The notes under the pieces are model-generated. The model was not told where the DNA came from and did not search any database. It was given only the letters and a program-made list of their open reading frames with translations. The position numbers were made by a program, and so were the translations under genes. Of a stretch of DNA of 64,000 bases, positions 1 through 8,837 are shown in pieces. Source of the DNA: Pseudooceanicola sp. (lineage in GTDB: Bacteria > Pseudomonadota > Alphaproteobacteria > Rhodobacterales > Rhodobacteraceae); assembly GCF_029213205.1 (NCBI RefSeq), contig NZ_JARGNH010000015.1, positions 1 through 64,000 on the forward strand, written 5' to 3'. The stretch's first letter is position 1. Every line of letters starts with the position of its first letter.

Positions 1-1095
1 CATCGCAATGTCTGCCTGATCCCGACCTCGGCCCATGGCACCAACCCGGCCTCGGCGCAGATGGTCGGCTGGAAGGTGGTGCCGGTGAAAAGCCGTGACA
101 ACGGTGACATCGACCTCGACGATTTCCGCGCCAAGGCCGAACAGCACGCCGCCGAGCTGGCCGCTTGCATGATCACCTATCCCTCGACCCATGGGGTGTT
201 TGAGGAAACCGTGCGCGAGGTCTGCCAGATCACCCATCAGAATGGCGGGCAGGTCTATATCGACGGGGCCAATATGAATGCCATGGTCGGTCTCAGCCGC
301 CCCGGCGATCTGGGGGGCGACGTCAGCCATTTGAACCTGCACAAGACATTCTGCATCCCGCATGGCGGCGGCGGCCCCGGCATGGGGCCGATCGGGGTCA
401 AGCCGCATCTGGTGCCGCATCTGCCCGGCCATCCGCAGTTTGGCAGCGACGGCGCGGTGGCGGCGGCGCCCTATGGCTCGCCCTCGATCCTGCCGATTTC
501 CTGGGCCTATTGCCTGATGATGGGCGGCGAGGGGCTGACCCAGGCGACGCGGGTGGCAATTCTCAATGCGAATTACATCGCGGCGCGGCTGAAGGGCGCG
601 TTCGAGGTGCTCTACAAAGGGCCGACCGGGCGGGTGGCGCATGAATGCATCCTCGACACACGGCCCTTTGCCGACAGCGCGGATGTCAGCGTGGATGACA
701 TCGCCAAGCGGCTGATGGATTGCGGCTTTCACGCCCCGACCATGTCTTGGCCAATTGCCGGGACATTGATGGTCGAGCCGACCGAAAGCGAAACCAAAGC
801 CGAGCTGGATCGCTTCTGTGACGCGATGCTGGCGATCCGCGCCGAGATTGCGGATATCGAGGCGGGCCGCATCGACGCCGCGCAATCGCCACTGAAATTC
901 GCGCCGCACACGGTCGAGGATCTGGTCGGCGATTGGGACCGCGCCTATTCCCGCGAACAGGGCTGTTTTCCCCCCGGCGCCTTTCGGGTCGACAAATACT
1001 GGCCGCCGGTCAATCGGGTCGACAATGTCTGGGGCGATCGCAACCTGACCTGCACCTGCCCGCCGATGTCGGATTACGCCGAGGCGGCGGAATGA
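1..1095 (+). CDS. gcvP: Glycine dehydrogenase (decarboxylating), P-protein, 3' part
   Basis: The reading frame is open from the first base of the window, so the gene starts upstream and only the last 364 codons are present. The P-protein decarboxylates glycine on pyridoxal phosphate and passes the aminomethyl group to the lipoyl arm of GcvH in the cytoplasmic glycine cleavage system. The PLP-binding lysine lies in the motif [17 protein letters not shown] near position 350, and the C-terminus ([16 protein letters not shown]) is typical of full-length single-chain GcvP. gcvT and gcvH would be expected upstream, outside the window. It faces the minus-strand ABC permease, with a 242-bp intergenic region carrying a Rhodobacteraceae-type repeat. 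Identity is secure; only the 5' end is missing. Confidence 0.96.
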   Translation, partial: HRNVCLIPTSAHGTNPASAQMVGWKVVPVKSRDNGDIDLDDFRAKAEQHAAELAACMITYPSTHGVFEETVREVCQITHQNGGQVYIDGANMNAMVGLSRPGDLGGDVSHLNLHKTFCIPHGGGGPGMGPIGVKPHLVPHLPGHPQFGSDGAVAAAPYGSPSILPISWAYCLMMGGEGLTQATRVAILNANYIAARLKGAFEVLYKGPTGRVAHECILDTRPFADSADVSVDDIAKRLMDCGFHAPTMSWPIAGTLMVEPTESETKAELDRFCDAMLAIRAEIADIEAGRIDAAQSPLKFAPHTVEDLVGDWDRAYSREQGCFPPGAFRVDKYWPPVNRVDNVWGDRNLTCTCPPMSDYAEAAE

Positions 1096-1234
1096 CGTGA
1101 CCCCGGGGCTGCCGCATCCGGTCGCAGGCATCGATCGGAAGGGCGAGCGACATTCTCCAGCCTTGGCTTTGCAGCGGCAGAAGTGCCGCGCGTCACGATG
1201 TCCATGCGCCTGCGGTGCATTCCATCCAAGGCTT

Positions 1235-1330
1235 TTTGGGGCTCTGCCCCAAACCCCGGGATATTTGGGACCAGAGGAAGCTGGAGATCGTTTCCGGCTT
1301 CATCTTGCCAGAAATATTCCCGCCGGAGGC
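1235..1330. repeat. Intergenic repeat element, two arms facing each other
   Basis: The left arm begins with a perfect hairpin: an 8-bp stem TTTGGGGC/GCCCCAAA at 1235-1242 and 1246-1253 with loop TCT. It is followed by CCCCGGGATATTTGG. The right arm is inverted: 1298-1320 is a 23-base exact reverse-complement match to 10111-10133. The two arms therefore converge between the convergent gcvP and ABC permease genes. Hairpin plus GGAATATTT-CTGGCAAGATGAAG is a pattern I associate with Rhodobacteraceae intergenic regions. A role as a bidirectional transcription-ending or RNA-stability element is inference. Confidence 0.7.
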
Positions 1331-1337
1331 CTGAAAT

Positions 1338-3887
1338 CTAATCGCGGGACCGCAGCACCTGGGCCGGACGGGCGGATAGCGGCGCCCAGGCGAAGGCCAG
1401 CCCGGCGGCGAGATTGGCGAGCAGCCCGCCCGCGACAATCGCCAGGGCCGAGGGCCAGATGATCGCGAATTTGGTTTCCATCACGAAGCGGCTGACCGCC
1501 CAGCCGCCGGTGATCCCGGCCACCAACGCAACCAGACCCGCCGCCGCCCCCAGCAGCGCGGCGCGCAGGACCAGCGAGGTCAGGATGCGCCGTCGGCTGG
1601 CGCCCAGCGTCTTCAGGATCGCCGCCTCATGGATGCGGGCCCCTTCGCCCGAGAGGGCGGCGCCGATCAGCACCAGAAAGCCGGTCAGCAGCGTCGCGGC
1701 CGCGCCGTAGGAGGTGGCCGAGGCCAGCCCGGCGAGCAGGGTGCTGACCCGCTCGATCGCGTCGCGGACCCGGATCGCGGTCACATTTGGAAACATGTTC
1801 GAGACATCGCGCAGGATCACCGGTTCGGCCGCCTCATCGGTATAGAGCGTGGCGATAAAACTATGCGGTGCGCCGCTGAGTGCTGCCGGGTTCATCGCGG
1901 TGACAAAGCCCATGCCGGCGGTCGAGAAATCGACCTCGCGGAACGAGGTCAGCGTCGCGGTGATGTCGCGGCCAAGGATGTTGACGGTGATCTTGTCACC
2001 CAGCTTCAGGCCCATTTCACCGGCCTCTTCGGCGGCAAAGCTGATCTGCGGCGGGCCGGTGTAATCGACCGGCCACCAGGCCCCTTGGGTGAGTTTGGTG
2101 CTGGCAGGCTGTTCAGCGGAATAGGTCACCCCCCGGTCACCGCGCAGCACCCAGTGGTCCCCCGCCACCTCGCGCGCCGGGCGGTCGTTGATCCGGGTGA
2201 TCACCCCGCGCAGCATCGGCGCGGTGTCGACCCGGCTGACCGCCGGATCACTGCTGACCCGGGCCAGAAAGGCGTCGATCTGGTCCTTCTGGATATCAAC
2301 GAAAAAGAACGACGGCGCCCGTTCGGGCAGATCCCGCGAAATCGCGGCGCGCAGGTTGCCGTCGATCTGCCCGACCGCGGCGAGGACCGACAGGCCAAGC
2401 CCGAGCGACAGCACCACCGCCACCGCGTCGCTGCGCGGCCCGCCGATCGCCGCCAGTGCCCAGCGCAGTGGCGGGCGGCCCTCGGCACGGCGGCGCAGGC
2501 GCCGGGCCAGCGCGCGGATGCCCCAGCCCGCCAGCGCCAGCAGCGCCAGCGCAAAGCCGACGCCGCCCGCAGTCCACAGGGTCAAGCGCAGATTGCCTGA
2601 GAACAGCGCCGCGGTCGCCACCAGCAGCGCGGTCAACGCCAGTATTGCCAGCAGGTAGCCGAAGGGCGGCAGCAGGCGGCCCGAGTCCATCGCGTCACGA
2701 AACAGCGCCGCGGCGCGGATGTCCCCGGCCCGCGACAGCGGCCACAGAGTAAAGACCAGCGCGGTGAGCAGACCATAGACCGCCGCCTCGGCCAGCGGGC
2801 CCGGGTAGATCCCGAAGGCCGCCGGCACCGGCAGCGCGCCCGAGATCAGCGGCGCCAGCGCCAGCGGTGCCAGCCCGCCGAGGATCAGCCCCAGCGCGAT
2901 ACCGGCCAGGGCCAGCACCCCGATCTGGATGAAATAGGTGGCAAAGATCACCCGCCGCTCGGCCCCGAGCGTGCGCAGGGTGGCGATCACCGCGGTCTTG
3001 TCGGCCAGGTAGCCGCGCACCGAGGCGGCGACGCCGACGCCACCCACCGCCAGCCCGGACAGGCCGACGAGGATCAGGAACGCCCCCAGCCGGTCGACAA
3101 AGGCCCGCACCCCCGGCGCGCCGTTGCGGGAATCGCGCCAGCGCAGACCGGAATCGGCAAAGGCCTGCTTGGCCGCGCGCGCGGTTTCGGCCAGCGGCTG
3201 ACCCTCTGGCAGGTCCAGCCGGTAATGTGAATCAAACAGGGTCCCAGGCTGCAACAGCCCCGAATTCGCCAGATCGCGGCGCAGCACGATGCTGCGTGGA
3301 CCAAGGGTGAAGCCGGCCGCCCCCGCGTCCGGCTCATGCGTCAGCGCCGCCATCAACACAAAGCCCTGGGTGCCGAGACGGAACCTCTCTCCAAGGCTCA
3401 GCCCCAGCCGGGCGATCAGCAGCGGGTCCATCACCGCGCCGGGCAATGTCCCATCCCCCGCCAGCGCCTGGGCCAGCGGCATCTCGGGGGTCAGTTGCAC
3501 CTGTCCGACCAGCGGATAGGCGGCATCCACCGCCTTGACCTGGGTCAGCCCGCGTTCGGCGCTGTCCCCTTCGCCGACCACCGCCATCGAGCGGAAATCG
3601 GCGATTTCCGACACGGCGACGGCATTGGCCTGCATCCAATCACGCTCTGCCGGTTCGGCAAAGCGATAGGTGAATGACAGTTCCGCGTCACCGCCGAGCA
3701 GGGCCGCGCCCTCGCGGGCCAGCCCGGCCTCGATCGCGGCACGAACGCTGCCGACCCCGGCGATGGCGGCGACACCCAGCGCCAGACAGGCGATCAGGAT
3801 GCGAAAGCCGCGCAGCCCGCCACGCAATTCACGCAGCGCCAGCCGGGCGGCCAAACGCAGGTCGGCGCCCCAATGTGCCAGGCTCAT
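1338..3887 (-). CDS. ABC transporter permease, FtsX/YbbP-type (849 aa)
   Basis: Large inner-membrane permease with two FtsX-type repeats, as in the YbbA-YbbP family annotated as exporters linked to lysophospholipase L1. A first membrane anchor lies near residues 27-47. Clusters of hydrophobic helices near residues 265-430 and 470-510 surround the first FtsX core, a long periplasmic segment follows at about 515-715, and a second FtsX core forms the C-terminal 120 residues. The length is normal for this subfamily. Its start ATG overlaps the stop of the upstream ATPase gene by 4 bp (ATGA), so the two are one translationally coupled operon. The TesA-like esterase is divergent just beyond the ATPase, the usual neighbourhood. 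The true substrate is unknown; a role in lipid or lipoprotein export is family-based inference. Confidence 0.88.
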   Translation of the reverse strand: MSLAHWGADLRLAARLALRELRGGLRGFRILIACLALGVAAIAGVGSVRAAIEAGLAREGAALLGGDAELSFTYRFAEPAERDWMQANAVAVSEIADFRSMAVVGEGDSAERGLTQVKAVDAAYPLVGQVQLTPEMPLAQALAGDGTLPGAVMDPLLIARLGLSLGERFRLGTQGFVLMAALTHEPDAGAAGFTLGPRSIVLRRDLANSGLLQPGTLFDSHYRLDLPEGQPLAETARAAKQAFADSGLRWRDSRNGAPGVRAFVDRLGAFLILVGLSGLAVGGVGVAASVRGYLADKTAVIATLRTLGAERRVIFATYFIQIGVLALAGIALGLILGGLAPLALAPLISGALPVPAAFGIYPGPLAEAAVYGLLTALVFTLWPLSRAGDIRAAALFRDAMDSGRLLPPFGYLLAILALTALLVATAALFSGNLRLTLWTAGGVGFALALLALAGWGIRALARRLRRRAEGRPPLRWALAAIGGPRSDAVAVVLSLGLGLSVLAAVGQIDGNLRAAISRDLPERAPSFFFVDIQKDQIDAFLARVSSDPAVSRVDTAPMLRGVITRINDRPAREVAGDHWVLRGDRGVTYSAEQPASTKLTQGAWWPVDYTGPPQISFAAEEAGEMGLKLGDKITVNILGRDITATLTSFREVDFSTAGMGFVTAMNPAALSGAPHSFIATLYTDEAAEPVILRDVSNMFPNVTAIRVRDAIERVSTLLAGLASATSYGAAATLLTGFLVLIGAALSGEGARIHEAAILKTLGASRRRILTSLVLRAALLGAAAGLVALVAGITGGWAVSRFVMETKFAIIWPSALAIVAGGLLANLAAGLAFAWAPLSARPAQVLRSRD

Positions 3888-4594
3888 TCCGCCGCCTCAC
3901 GCGCGCCCGGCGCAGCCGCATCCGGCGCAACCAGCCGCCCGTCGCGCAGGCGGATCACCCGGTCGCAACGTGCCGCCAGTTCCTGTGAATGCGTGACCAA
4001 GATCAAGGTCGCCCCATGCCGGTCGCGCAGATCGAACAACAGATCGACGATGGCGGCGCCGTTGGCTTCGTCCAGATTGCCGGTGGGCTCATCCGCCAAC
4101 AGGATTGCCGGGCGGGTGACCGACGCCCGCGCCAGCGCCACCCGTTGCTGTTCACCGCCCGACATCTGGCTGGGGTAATGATCGGCGCGCAGCGACAGGC
4201 CCACCGCGGCAAGCTCGGCCCGGGCGCGATCAAAGGCATCCGGCGCTCCGGCCAGTTCCAGCGGCGTCGCCACGTTCTCCAGTGCGGTCATCGTCGGAAT
4301 CAGGTGGAAAGATTGGAACACCACGCCCATATGATCCCTGCGGAAGCGGGCCAGCGCGTCTTCGCCCATCGCGGTCAGATCATGGCCCAGCGCCTCGATC
4401 CGGCCTCCGGTGGCACGTTCCAGCCCGCCCATGAGCATGAGGAGTGACGATTTGCCCGATCCCGACGGCCCCACCAGACCCAGGGTTTCGCCACGCGCGA
4501 CCGCCAGCGTGATGCCATGCAGGATGTCCACCCGTCCGGCATTGCCATCCAGTGACAGGCGGACATCGCTGAGAGAGAGAATCGTTTCGGTCAT
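3884..4594 (-). CDS. ABC transporter ATP-binding protein, YbbA/LolD-type
   Basis: Cytoplasmic ATPase partner of the FtsX-type permease directly downstream. Visible motifs are Walker A GPSGSGKSS, signature MSGGEQQRVALARA, Walker B ILLADEPTGNLD and the switch His in LILVTHS. The MSGGEQQR and GNLD wording is typical of the LolD/MacB/YbbA branch. I chose ATG 4594 (protein begins MTETILSLSDVRL). An in-frame GTG at 4627 would add eleven residues (MTDPDPEKAPR) not seen in the family core. The stop overlaps the permease start by 4 bp. The upstream end faces the divergent TesA-like gene, so both promoters must share a region of at most about 50-90 bp. Confidence 0.9.
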   Translation of the reverse strand: MTETILSLSDVRLSLDGNAGRVDILHGITLAVARGETLGLVGPSGSGKSSLLMLMGGLERATGGRIEALGHDLTAMGEDALARFRRDHMGVVFQSFHLIPTMTALENVATPLELAGAPDAFDRARAELAAVGLSLRADHYPSQMSGGEQQRVALARASVTRPAILLADEPTGNLDEANGAAIVDLLFDLRDRHGATLILVTHSQELAARCDRVIRLRDGRLVAPDAAAPGAREAAE

Positions 4595-4643
4595 CCGGGG
4601 CGCCTTTTCGGGATCGGGGTCAGTCACATATGGGCGGCGTTGG

Positions 4644-5276
4644 CTGCGTCACAAGGCGGCAGCGGCAATTCTGCTGATCCTACCGGGGTTTGCCCTGGCG
4701 GACGAGGTCACTTTGCTGGCCCTCGGCGACAGTCTGACAGCCGGCTATGGCCTGCCCGCCGAAGACGGGCTGGTGCCGCAGCTTGAGGCCTGGTTGCGGG
4801 CGCGCGGTGGCGATGTCCGGGTGATCAATGCCGGGGTATCGGGCGACACCACCCGGGGCGGGCTGGCCCGGGTCGACTGGTCGCTGACGCCCGAGGTCGA
4901 TGCGATGATCGTGGCGCTGGGGGGCAATGACATGCTGCGCGGCATGGATCCCGCCGCCAGCCGCGCCAATCTGGACGGGATTCTGGCGGTGGCGGCGGCG
5001 CGCGATCTGCCGGTGCTGCTGGTCGGGCTGCCGGGGCCATCGAATTACGGCCCGGACTACAAGGCCGCCTTTGACGGGATCTACCCCGAACTGGCCGAGA
5101 AATGGGGCACGCTGCTTGCGCCGAATTTCTTTGCCGGGCTGGCGGCAGAAGGCGATCCGGCAGCGGTGCGCAAGCTGATGCAGGCGGATGGTCTGCACCC
5201 GAGCAAGCAGGGCGTGGCGCTGATCGTCGCGGCATTGGGGCCAAAGGTGGAAGCGTTGGTCGCGGCAGTGAAGTGA
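4644..5276 (+). CDS. tesA: TesA-like SGNH arylesterase / lysophospholipase L1 (start codon unresolved)
   Basis: GDSL/SGNH hydrolase expected to cleave thioesters or lysophospholipids in the periplasm. The four SGNH blocks are visible: LALGDSLTAGYG (nucleophile Ser), NAGVSGDTT, ALGGNDMLRG, and D-x-x-H in ADGLHPSKQG near the C-terminus. The protein begins with a convincing signal sequence RHKAAAAILLILPGFALA followed by DE. However, the frame has no ATG, GTG or TTG after position 4524, which lies inside the antisense ABC ATPase gene. I therefore mark CTG 4644, which gives a textbook 20-residue signal peptide. ATG 4630 is out of frame by one base, so a base-call error is possible. The gene ends 3 bp before the convergent lipoprotein hydrolase. 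Function is secure, start is not. Confidence 0.85.
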   Translation: MRHKAAAAILLILPGFALADEVTLLALGDSLTAGYGLPAEDGLVPQLEAWLRARGGDVRVINAGVSGDTTRGGLARVDWSLTPEVDAMIVALGGNDMLRGMDPAASRANLDGILAVAAARDLPVLLVGLPGPSNYGPDYKAAFDGIYPELAEKWGTLLAPNFFAGLAAEGDPAAVRKLMQADGLHPSKQGVALIVAALGPKVEALVAAVK

Positions 5277-5279
5277 GGC

Positions 5280-6185
5280 TCAGCGGCGCGGCGGCAGGTC
5301 AAAAAACCGGCGCACATCCTCCCACAGGGTTGGGGCGGTGACGAACAGCAGATGCCCCTGCCCCGGATAGGTCGCCATCATATCGGCGGGGATCCGGGCC
5401 GCGAAACGCCGGGTTTCGGCCAGGTCAAAGATCGAATCCTCGGCGCCGTGAAACACCCCGACCCGCGCCTTGGCCAGGCCCGAATCGCGCGGCAGGGTCC
5501 ATTGCATCAGGTCCGTGGTATGGGCCAAGGTCAGCCTTGTTGTCGGGGTGCGCAGCGATCCGCGCTGGTGTTCGGCCAGATTTCGGCTGAGGTTTGCCTG
5601 CCGCTTCTTGCCGAAATGATTCCGCCCGAACAGCAGGGTGCGATAATTCTCAAGCCAGGCCTCTTCCAGCGATTTGCCATGTGCCCGCGACAGCGCCTCG
5701 ATCACATCGAAGAACCCGATGATTGAGGCTTTGATCCCGGATGGAAACGGCCCGGCAGAGGAGATCAGCGCGACGCTGACCTGCTTGTCGCCCAGTCGCC
5801 GCGCCGCCTCAAGCGCCACCGGGCCGCCGGTGGAAAAGCCGATCAGATAGACCTCTTTGACCTCCAGCGCCCGCATCGCATCGGCGATCAGCGCCCCGGC
5901 CTCGGCAAGGTCGAGCCGATGATCCAGCTTGAGCCCGTCGAGCCCGGGAAACCGATAGGCCATCACCGCCCCGTCCGGCACGTTCCAGTCCAGCACCGGC
6001 TCATAGATTCCGACCGAGGCCAGGGCACCGGGCACCACCACCACCGCGCGGGTCATGCCGCGCCGGGCCTTGCCATCATGGACCAGCGGCTGCGCCCCGG
6101 CCTCGTGCAGGGTCGGCAGGGTCGAACAGCCGGCCAGCAGGGCCAGCGCCAGAACCGGAAGCAGATGAAAGATGCGCGCGAACAT
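5280..6185 (-). CDS. Alpha/beta hydrolase lipoprotein (301 aa)
   Basis: Predicted outer-membrane or periplasmic lipoprotein hydrolase. The N-terminus MFARIFHLLPVLALALLAGC is a lipoprotein signal with lipobox LAGC. The hydrolase fold shows an oxyanion strand VVVVPGALAS, nucleophile elbow GFSTGG (Ser near residue 115), an acid in GAEDSIFD, and a terminal His in YPGQGHLLF. Substrate is unknown; carboxylesterase or lysophospholipase are both possible. I start at ATG 6185 because it places the signal peptide at the N-terminus, although the frame stays open further upstream into trxC antisense. It is divergent from trxC across 113 bp and convergent with the TesA-like gene, so it is probably monocistronic. 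Confidence 0.85.
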   Translation of the reverse strand: MFARIFHLLPVLALALLAGCSTLPTLHEAGAQPLVHDGKARRGMTRAVVVVPGALASVGIYEPVLDWNVPDGAVMAYRFPGLDGLKLDHRLDLAEAGALIADAMRALEVKEVYLIGFSTGGPVALEAARRLGDKQVSVALISSAGPFPSGIKASIIGFFDVIEALSRAHGKSLEEAWLENYRTLLFGRNHFGKKRQANLSRNLAEHQRGSLRTPTTRLTLAHTTDLMQWTLPRDSGLAKARVGVFHGAEDSIFDLAETRRFAARIPADMMATYPGQGHLLFVTAPTLWEDVRRFFDLPPRR

Positions 6186-6298
6186 TTGGCCAGATATTGC
6201 GGGGCCGGTCGGCAGGGTCAAGCGGCAAGGCAGCTGTCGGGCTTGCGGCGGTGAAAGAACAACATATATAACATGCAGAATGTGATGGAGTGTTTGAA

Positions 6299-6742
6299 AT
6301 GGCAGGACGTAAAATCGTGTGCCTGGACTGTGGACAGGCCAACCGGGTGCCAGAAGAACGGCTGAGCGCCGGTCCCAAATGCGGCACCTGTGGCGCACCG
6401 CTGATGGCCGCGAAACCGGTCGAGATCGACGCCGCAACCCTGGCCAAGGCCGCCCGCACCGATGACGTGCCGCTGGTGGTGGATTTCTGGGCGCCCTGGT
6501 GCGGCCCCTGCCGGACGATGGCCCCGCAATTCGCCGAGGCCGCCAAACAGCTGGCCGGGCAGGCACGATTGGCCAAGGTGAATACCGAGGATCATCCCCA
6601 GGCCGGCGCAGCGCAGGGCATTCGCGGCATTCCGACGATGGTGATCTTTCGCGGCGGTCGCGAAGTGGCGCGCCAATCCGGCGCGATGCCCGCCAAGCAG
6701 ATCGTCGATTGGATACGCCAGCAGGTCGGCGTCCGCGCCTGA
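6299..6742 (+). CDS. trxC: Thioredoxin 2 (TrxC), zinc-binding
   Basis: Cytosolic disulfide reductase of the thioredoxin-2 class. An N-terminal zinc ribbon is formed by C8xxC11 and C28xxC31, followed by a thioredoxin fold with the canonical WCGPC active site (C68, C71) and the cis-proline in IRGIPTM. In bacteria this class is often induced by oxidative stress and reduced by thioredoxin reductase. ATG 6299 is preferred over GTG 6290 because GGAG at 6287-6290 is correctly spaced for it, and the family N-terminus is short. A TATATA at 6265-6270 could be a -10 element. The gene is divergent from the lipoprotein hydrolase and nothing follows on the same strand, so it is likely a single-gene unit. 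Confidence 0.94.
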   Translation: MAGRKIVCLDCGQANRVPEERLSAGPKCGTCGAPLMAAKPVEIDAATLAKAARTDDVPLVVDFWAPWCGPCRTMAPQFAEAAKQLAGQARLAKVNTEDHPQAGAAQGIRGIPTMVIFRGGREVARQSGAMPAKQIVDWIRQQVGVRA

Positions 6743-7076
6743 GGGCGGCGCGCCGGGCGTGATTTTTCGTGAATCGGCAGCGTAGATGACACGGATCGGC
6801 CCGGTAGGGCGGTTGACCGAAAGCCACTGACCGCCACCGCCGAGTCCGGCCACGAACGGCGGCGCAAGACAGCCGTCATATCCAGTCTTTTGCCCACTCA
6901 GGGTGATGGGTGACGGGGAATGGACTTTGGCCAGCCCTCTCACCCGATCTGCTGACCCTCCGCCTGGCGCGGCCCATCAGCAGCTTAGCAATAAAACTAA
7001 GAGACACGAAAAGCGAAACGAGCGACACCTTGCAAGGCGCCGCCCGTGTTCTGTCCCTCATCCACGACTGCGCGTG
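6743..7076. other. 334-bp intergenic stretch, no gene recognised
   Basis: Lies between the convergent trxC and L,D-transpeptidase genes. No frame gives a recognisable protein. A minus-strand frame reads GLGGGGQWLSVNRPTGPIRVIY around 6780-6860, but it runs unbroken into trxC antisense and matches nothing I know. A small AT-richer patch at 6983-7002 contains a weak hairpin (CTTAG/CTAAG). Decayed sequence or a small RNA are both possible; neither is supported by a clear signal. Confidence 0.4.
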
Positions 7077-7664
7077 TCAGAGCACTGTCACCTTGGTGCC
7101 GAGTGGAACCCGGTCGTATAGGTCGATGACATTTTCATTCAGCATCCGGAAACACCCCGACGAGGCCGCGCGCCCGATGCTGCTGGGCGCGATGGTGCCA
7201 TGAATCCGGACATAGGTGTCAATGTTGCCTTCGTAGAGATACATCGCCCGCGCCCCCAGAGGGTTGCCCGGCCCGCCCGCCATCCGCTCGTTTGTGCCCT
7301 TGTACTTGCCGTAATGGGCCGGGTCGCGGTCGATCATCTCATCGGTCGGGCGCCAGGTCGGCCATTCGACCTTGCGCTTGATCTCGGCGGTGCCGCGCCA
7401 GCCGAGGCCGGGTTTGGCAACGGCGATGCCATAGCGCAGCGCCTTGCCGGGCGCGGTGACGTAATAGAGGAAATAGGCACGCGGCAGCACCACGATCTCG
7501 CCTGGTTGATACGCGCTGGAAATCGTCACCTGCTGCTTGGCCAGAATGTTGGCAGCCGGTTTCGCCGGGACCGCCGGTTTCACCTGGGCCAATGCCGGCG
7601 CAGGCAGCGCCAGCGCCGCGGCACCGGCGGCGGCTTGGGTCAGGAAAAGGCGGCGGCTGGTCAT
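7077..7664 (-). CDS. L,D-transpeptidase (YkuD domain), exported
   Basis: Peptidoglycan cross-linking or lipoprotein-anchoring enzyme acting in the periplasm. The N-terminus MTSRRLFLTQAAAGAAALALPAPALA has a twin-arginine-like SRR-x-FL motif followed by a hydrophobic region and an ALA cleavage site. The YkuD catalytic signature is intact: IHGT, then SSGCFRM with the catalytic Cys near residue 170. The insert EWPTWRPTDEMIDRDP before the active site is common in alphaproteobacterial YkuD proteins. I chose ATG 7664 for the signal peptide; an in-frame extension upstream to 7784 lacks family similarity. It stands alone between trxC and the LysR gene. Whether it makes 3-3 cross-links or attaches a lipoprotein cannot be told from sequence. 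Confidence 0.92.
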   Translation of the reverse strand: MTSRRLFLTQAAAGAAALALPAPALAQVKPAVPAKPAANILAKQQVTISSAYQPGEIVVLPRAYFLYYVTAPGKALRYGIAVAKPGLGWRGTAEIKRKVEWPTWRPTDEMIDRDPAHYGKYKGTNERMAGGPGNPLGARAMYLYEGNIDTYVRIHGTIAPSSIGRAASSGCFRMLNENVIDLYDRVPLGTKVTVL

Positions 7665-7820
7665 GGGGCGACTCCGATGGGTTGCGGTGAGCTCTTCGTT
7701 ACAAGTTACGGCGAACCGGCGATCAACGCCCGCGACTTTGCCCAACTGGCCGGTCGACTGTTGCCGGGATGCCGCGCCTCTCACCGCAATGTGAACACTC
7801 TGCGAGTTGGGTGACGGCGC

Positions 7821-8717
7821 TCAGCCCCAGATGCCTTCGATTTCGGCGCGAATCCAGGCGCGGAAGCGGATGAACTGCGCCATCTCCTCGGCCCGGTCAG
7901 GATGGATCAGCGTATAGGCCTGACCGCTGTCCATCTCGCGGGTATTGGCGCGGATCAGCGCGCCCTCCTGTAACGGGCCACGCGCCAGGATTTCCGGGAC
8001 CAGCGCCACCCCGAGACCGGCAATCGCGGCATCGATGACCATGTCGAAATGATCGAACCTTGCGCCGCGCAGGATCCGGCGCGGGTCCAGTTGGGCGTGG
8101 CGGAACCAGTCCAGCCACAACGTCGGCCGGGTGGTCTGTTGCAGCAGCGGCAGGGTCAGGATGTCACGCTCATTCAGCGCGCGCGGGCCGATCAGGCTGG
8201 GGGCGGCGACGGCGATCAGGGTCTCGTCGAGCAGATGCAGGTGGTTGGCGGCGCCGGAACGATGCTGCGAGCGCTGGATGGCCAGATCGAAAGGTTCCGT
8301 GGTGAAATCCACCGGGTCGAGCCGGGCGGCAATATCGACCGAGGTGCCCGGCGCCGCCGCCAGAAAGGAACCAAGCCGCGGGATCAGCCAGCTGCGCCCG
8401 AAGGTCGGCAGCACCGCGATCCGCAGCACCGTCGACTGGCCGCCAAAGGCCATCACCCCGACCGCCGCCGCGTTCAGATCAGCCAGCAGGGTGCGAGCCT
8501 TTGGCAGAAAGGCGCGACCGGCATCCGACAGGAACATCCGCTGGCGCTGGCGCAGGAACAGGGCAACGCCCAACCGATCCTCAAGACTGCGGATCGCCCG
8601 GCTGACGGCGGTCTGGCTGAGATGCACCCGGCGTGCTGCCAAATGGGTGGTGCCGGATTGTGCCAATTCGCAAAAGGCTTCAAGTTCGCGGATCGTCGGT
8701 ATGAAATTTTCGGGCAT
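7821..8717 (-). CDS. LysR-family transcriptional regulator, probable regulator of gcdH
   Basis: Standard 298-residue LysR protein. A winged helix-turn-helix occupies residues 8-65 (LAARRVHLSQTAVSRAIRSLEDRLG), followed by a periplasmic-binding-protein-like effector domain with a GcvA-type layout (DLAIQRS, LTLPLLQQTTRP). It is divergently transcribed from glutaryl-CoA dehydrogenase across 120 bp, the classical LysR arrangement. In several proteobacteria gcdH has a dedicated LysR neighbour, so control of gcdH is a reasonable inference. The intergenic region contains an inverted GAATTCC (8756-8762) / GGAATTC (8801-8807) pair that could be part of an operator, but this is weak. The effector may be a glutarate-pathway intermediate. 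Confidence 0.9.
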   Translation of the reverse strand: MPENFIPTIRELEAFCELAQSGTTHLAARRVHLSQTAVSRAIRSLEDRLGVALFLRQRQRMFLSDAGRAFLPKARTLLADLNAAAVGVMAFGGQSTVLRIAVLPTFGRSWLIPRLGSFLAAAPGTSVDIAARLDPVDFTTEPFDLAIQRSQHRSGAANHLHLLDETLIAVAAPSLIGPRALNERDILTLPLLQQTTRPTLWLDWFRHAQLDPRRILRGARFDHFDMVIDAAIAGLGVALVPEILARGPLQEGALIRANTREMDSGQAYTLIHPDRAEEMAQFIRFRAWIRAEIEGIWG

Positions 8718-8837
8718 TCAGCGGTATCCGATGCGATTAGGTAATCAACTTTCGCGAATTCCTCGTTAGCAAAGACCGCGCCGCGCGACTAGTCTGCGCG
8801 GGAATTCATGTGATGGGCCTGGCCCCGAGGAGGAACG

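Noticed and set aside
1629..2600. Long plus-strand frame opposite the ABC permease.
   Set aside because: Pure antisense shadow of a GC-rich gene; composition is Arg/Gln/Gly-rich with no domain.
5280..6827. The lipoprotein hydrolase frame stays open to 6827, giving a 515-residue protein.
   Set aside because: The extra residues lie antisense to trxC and have no domain; ATG 6185 gives a clean lipoprotein signal.
6218..6943. A 241-residue minus-strand frame over trxC.
   Set aside because: It is the antisense shadow of trxC extended into the gap, with no recognisable domain.
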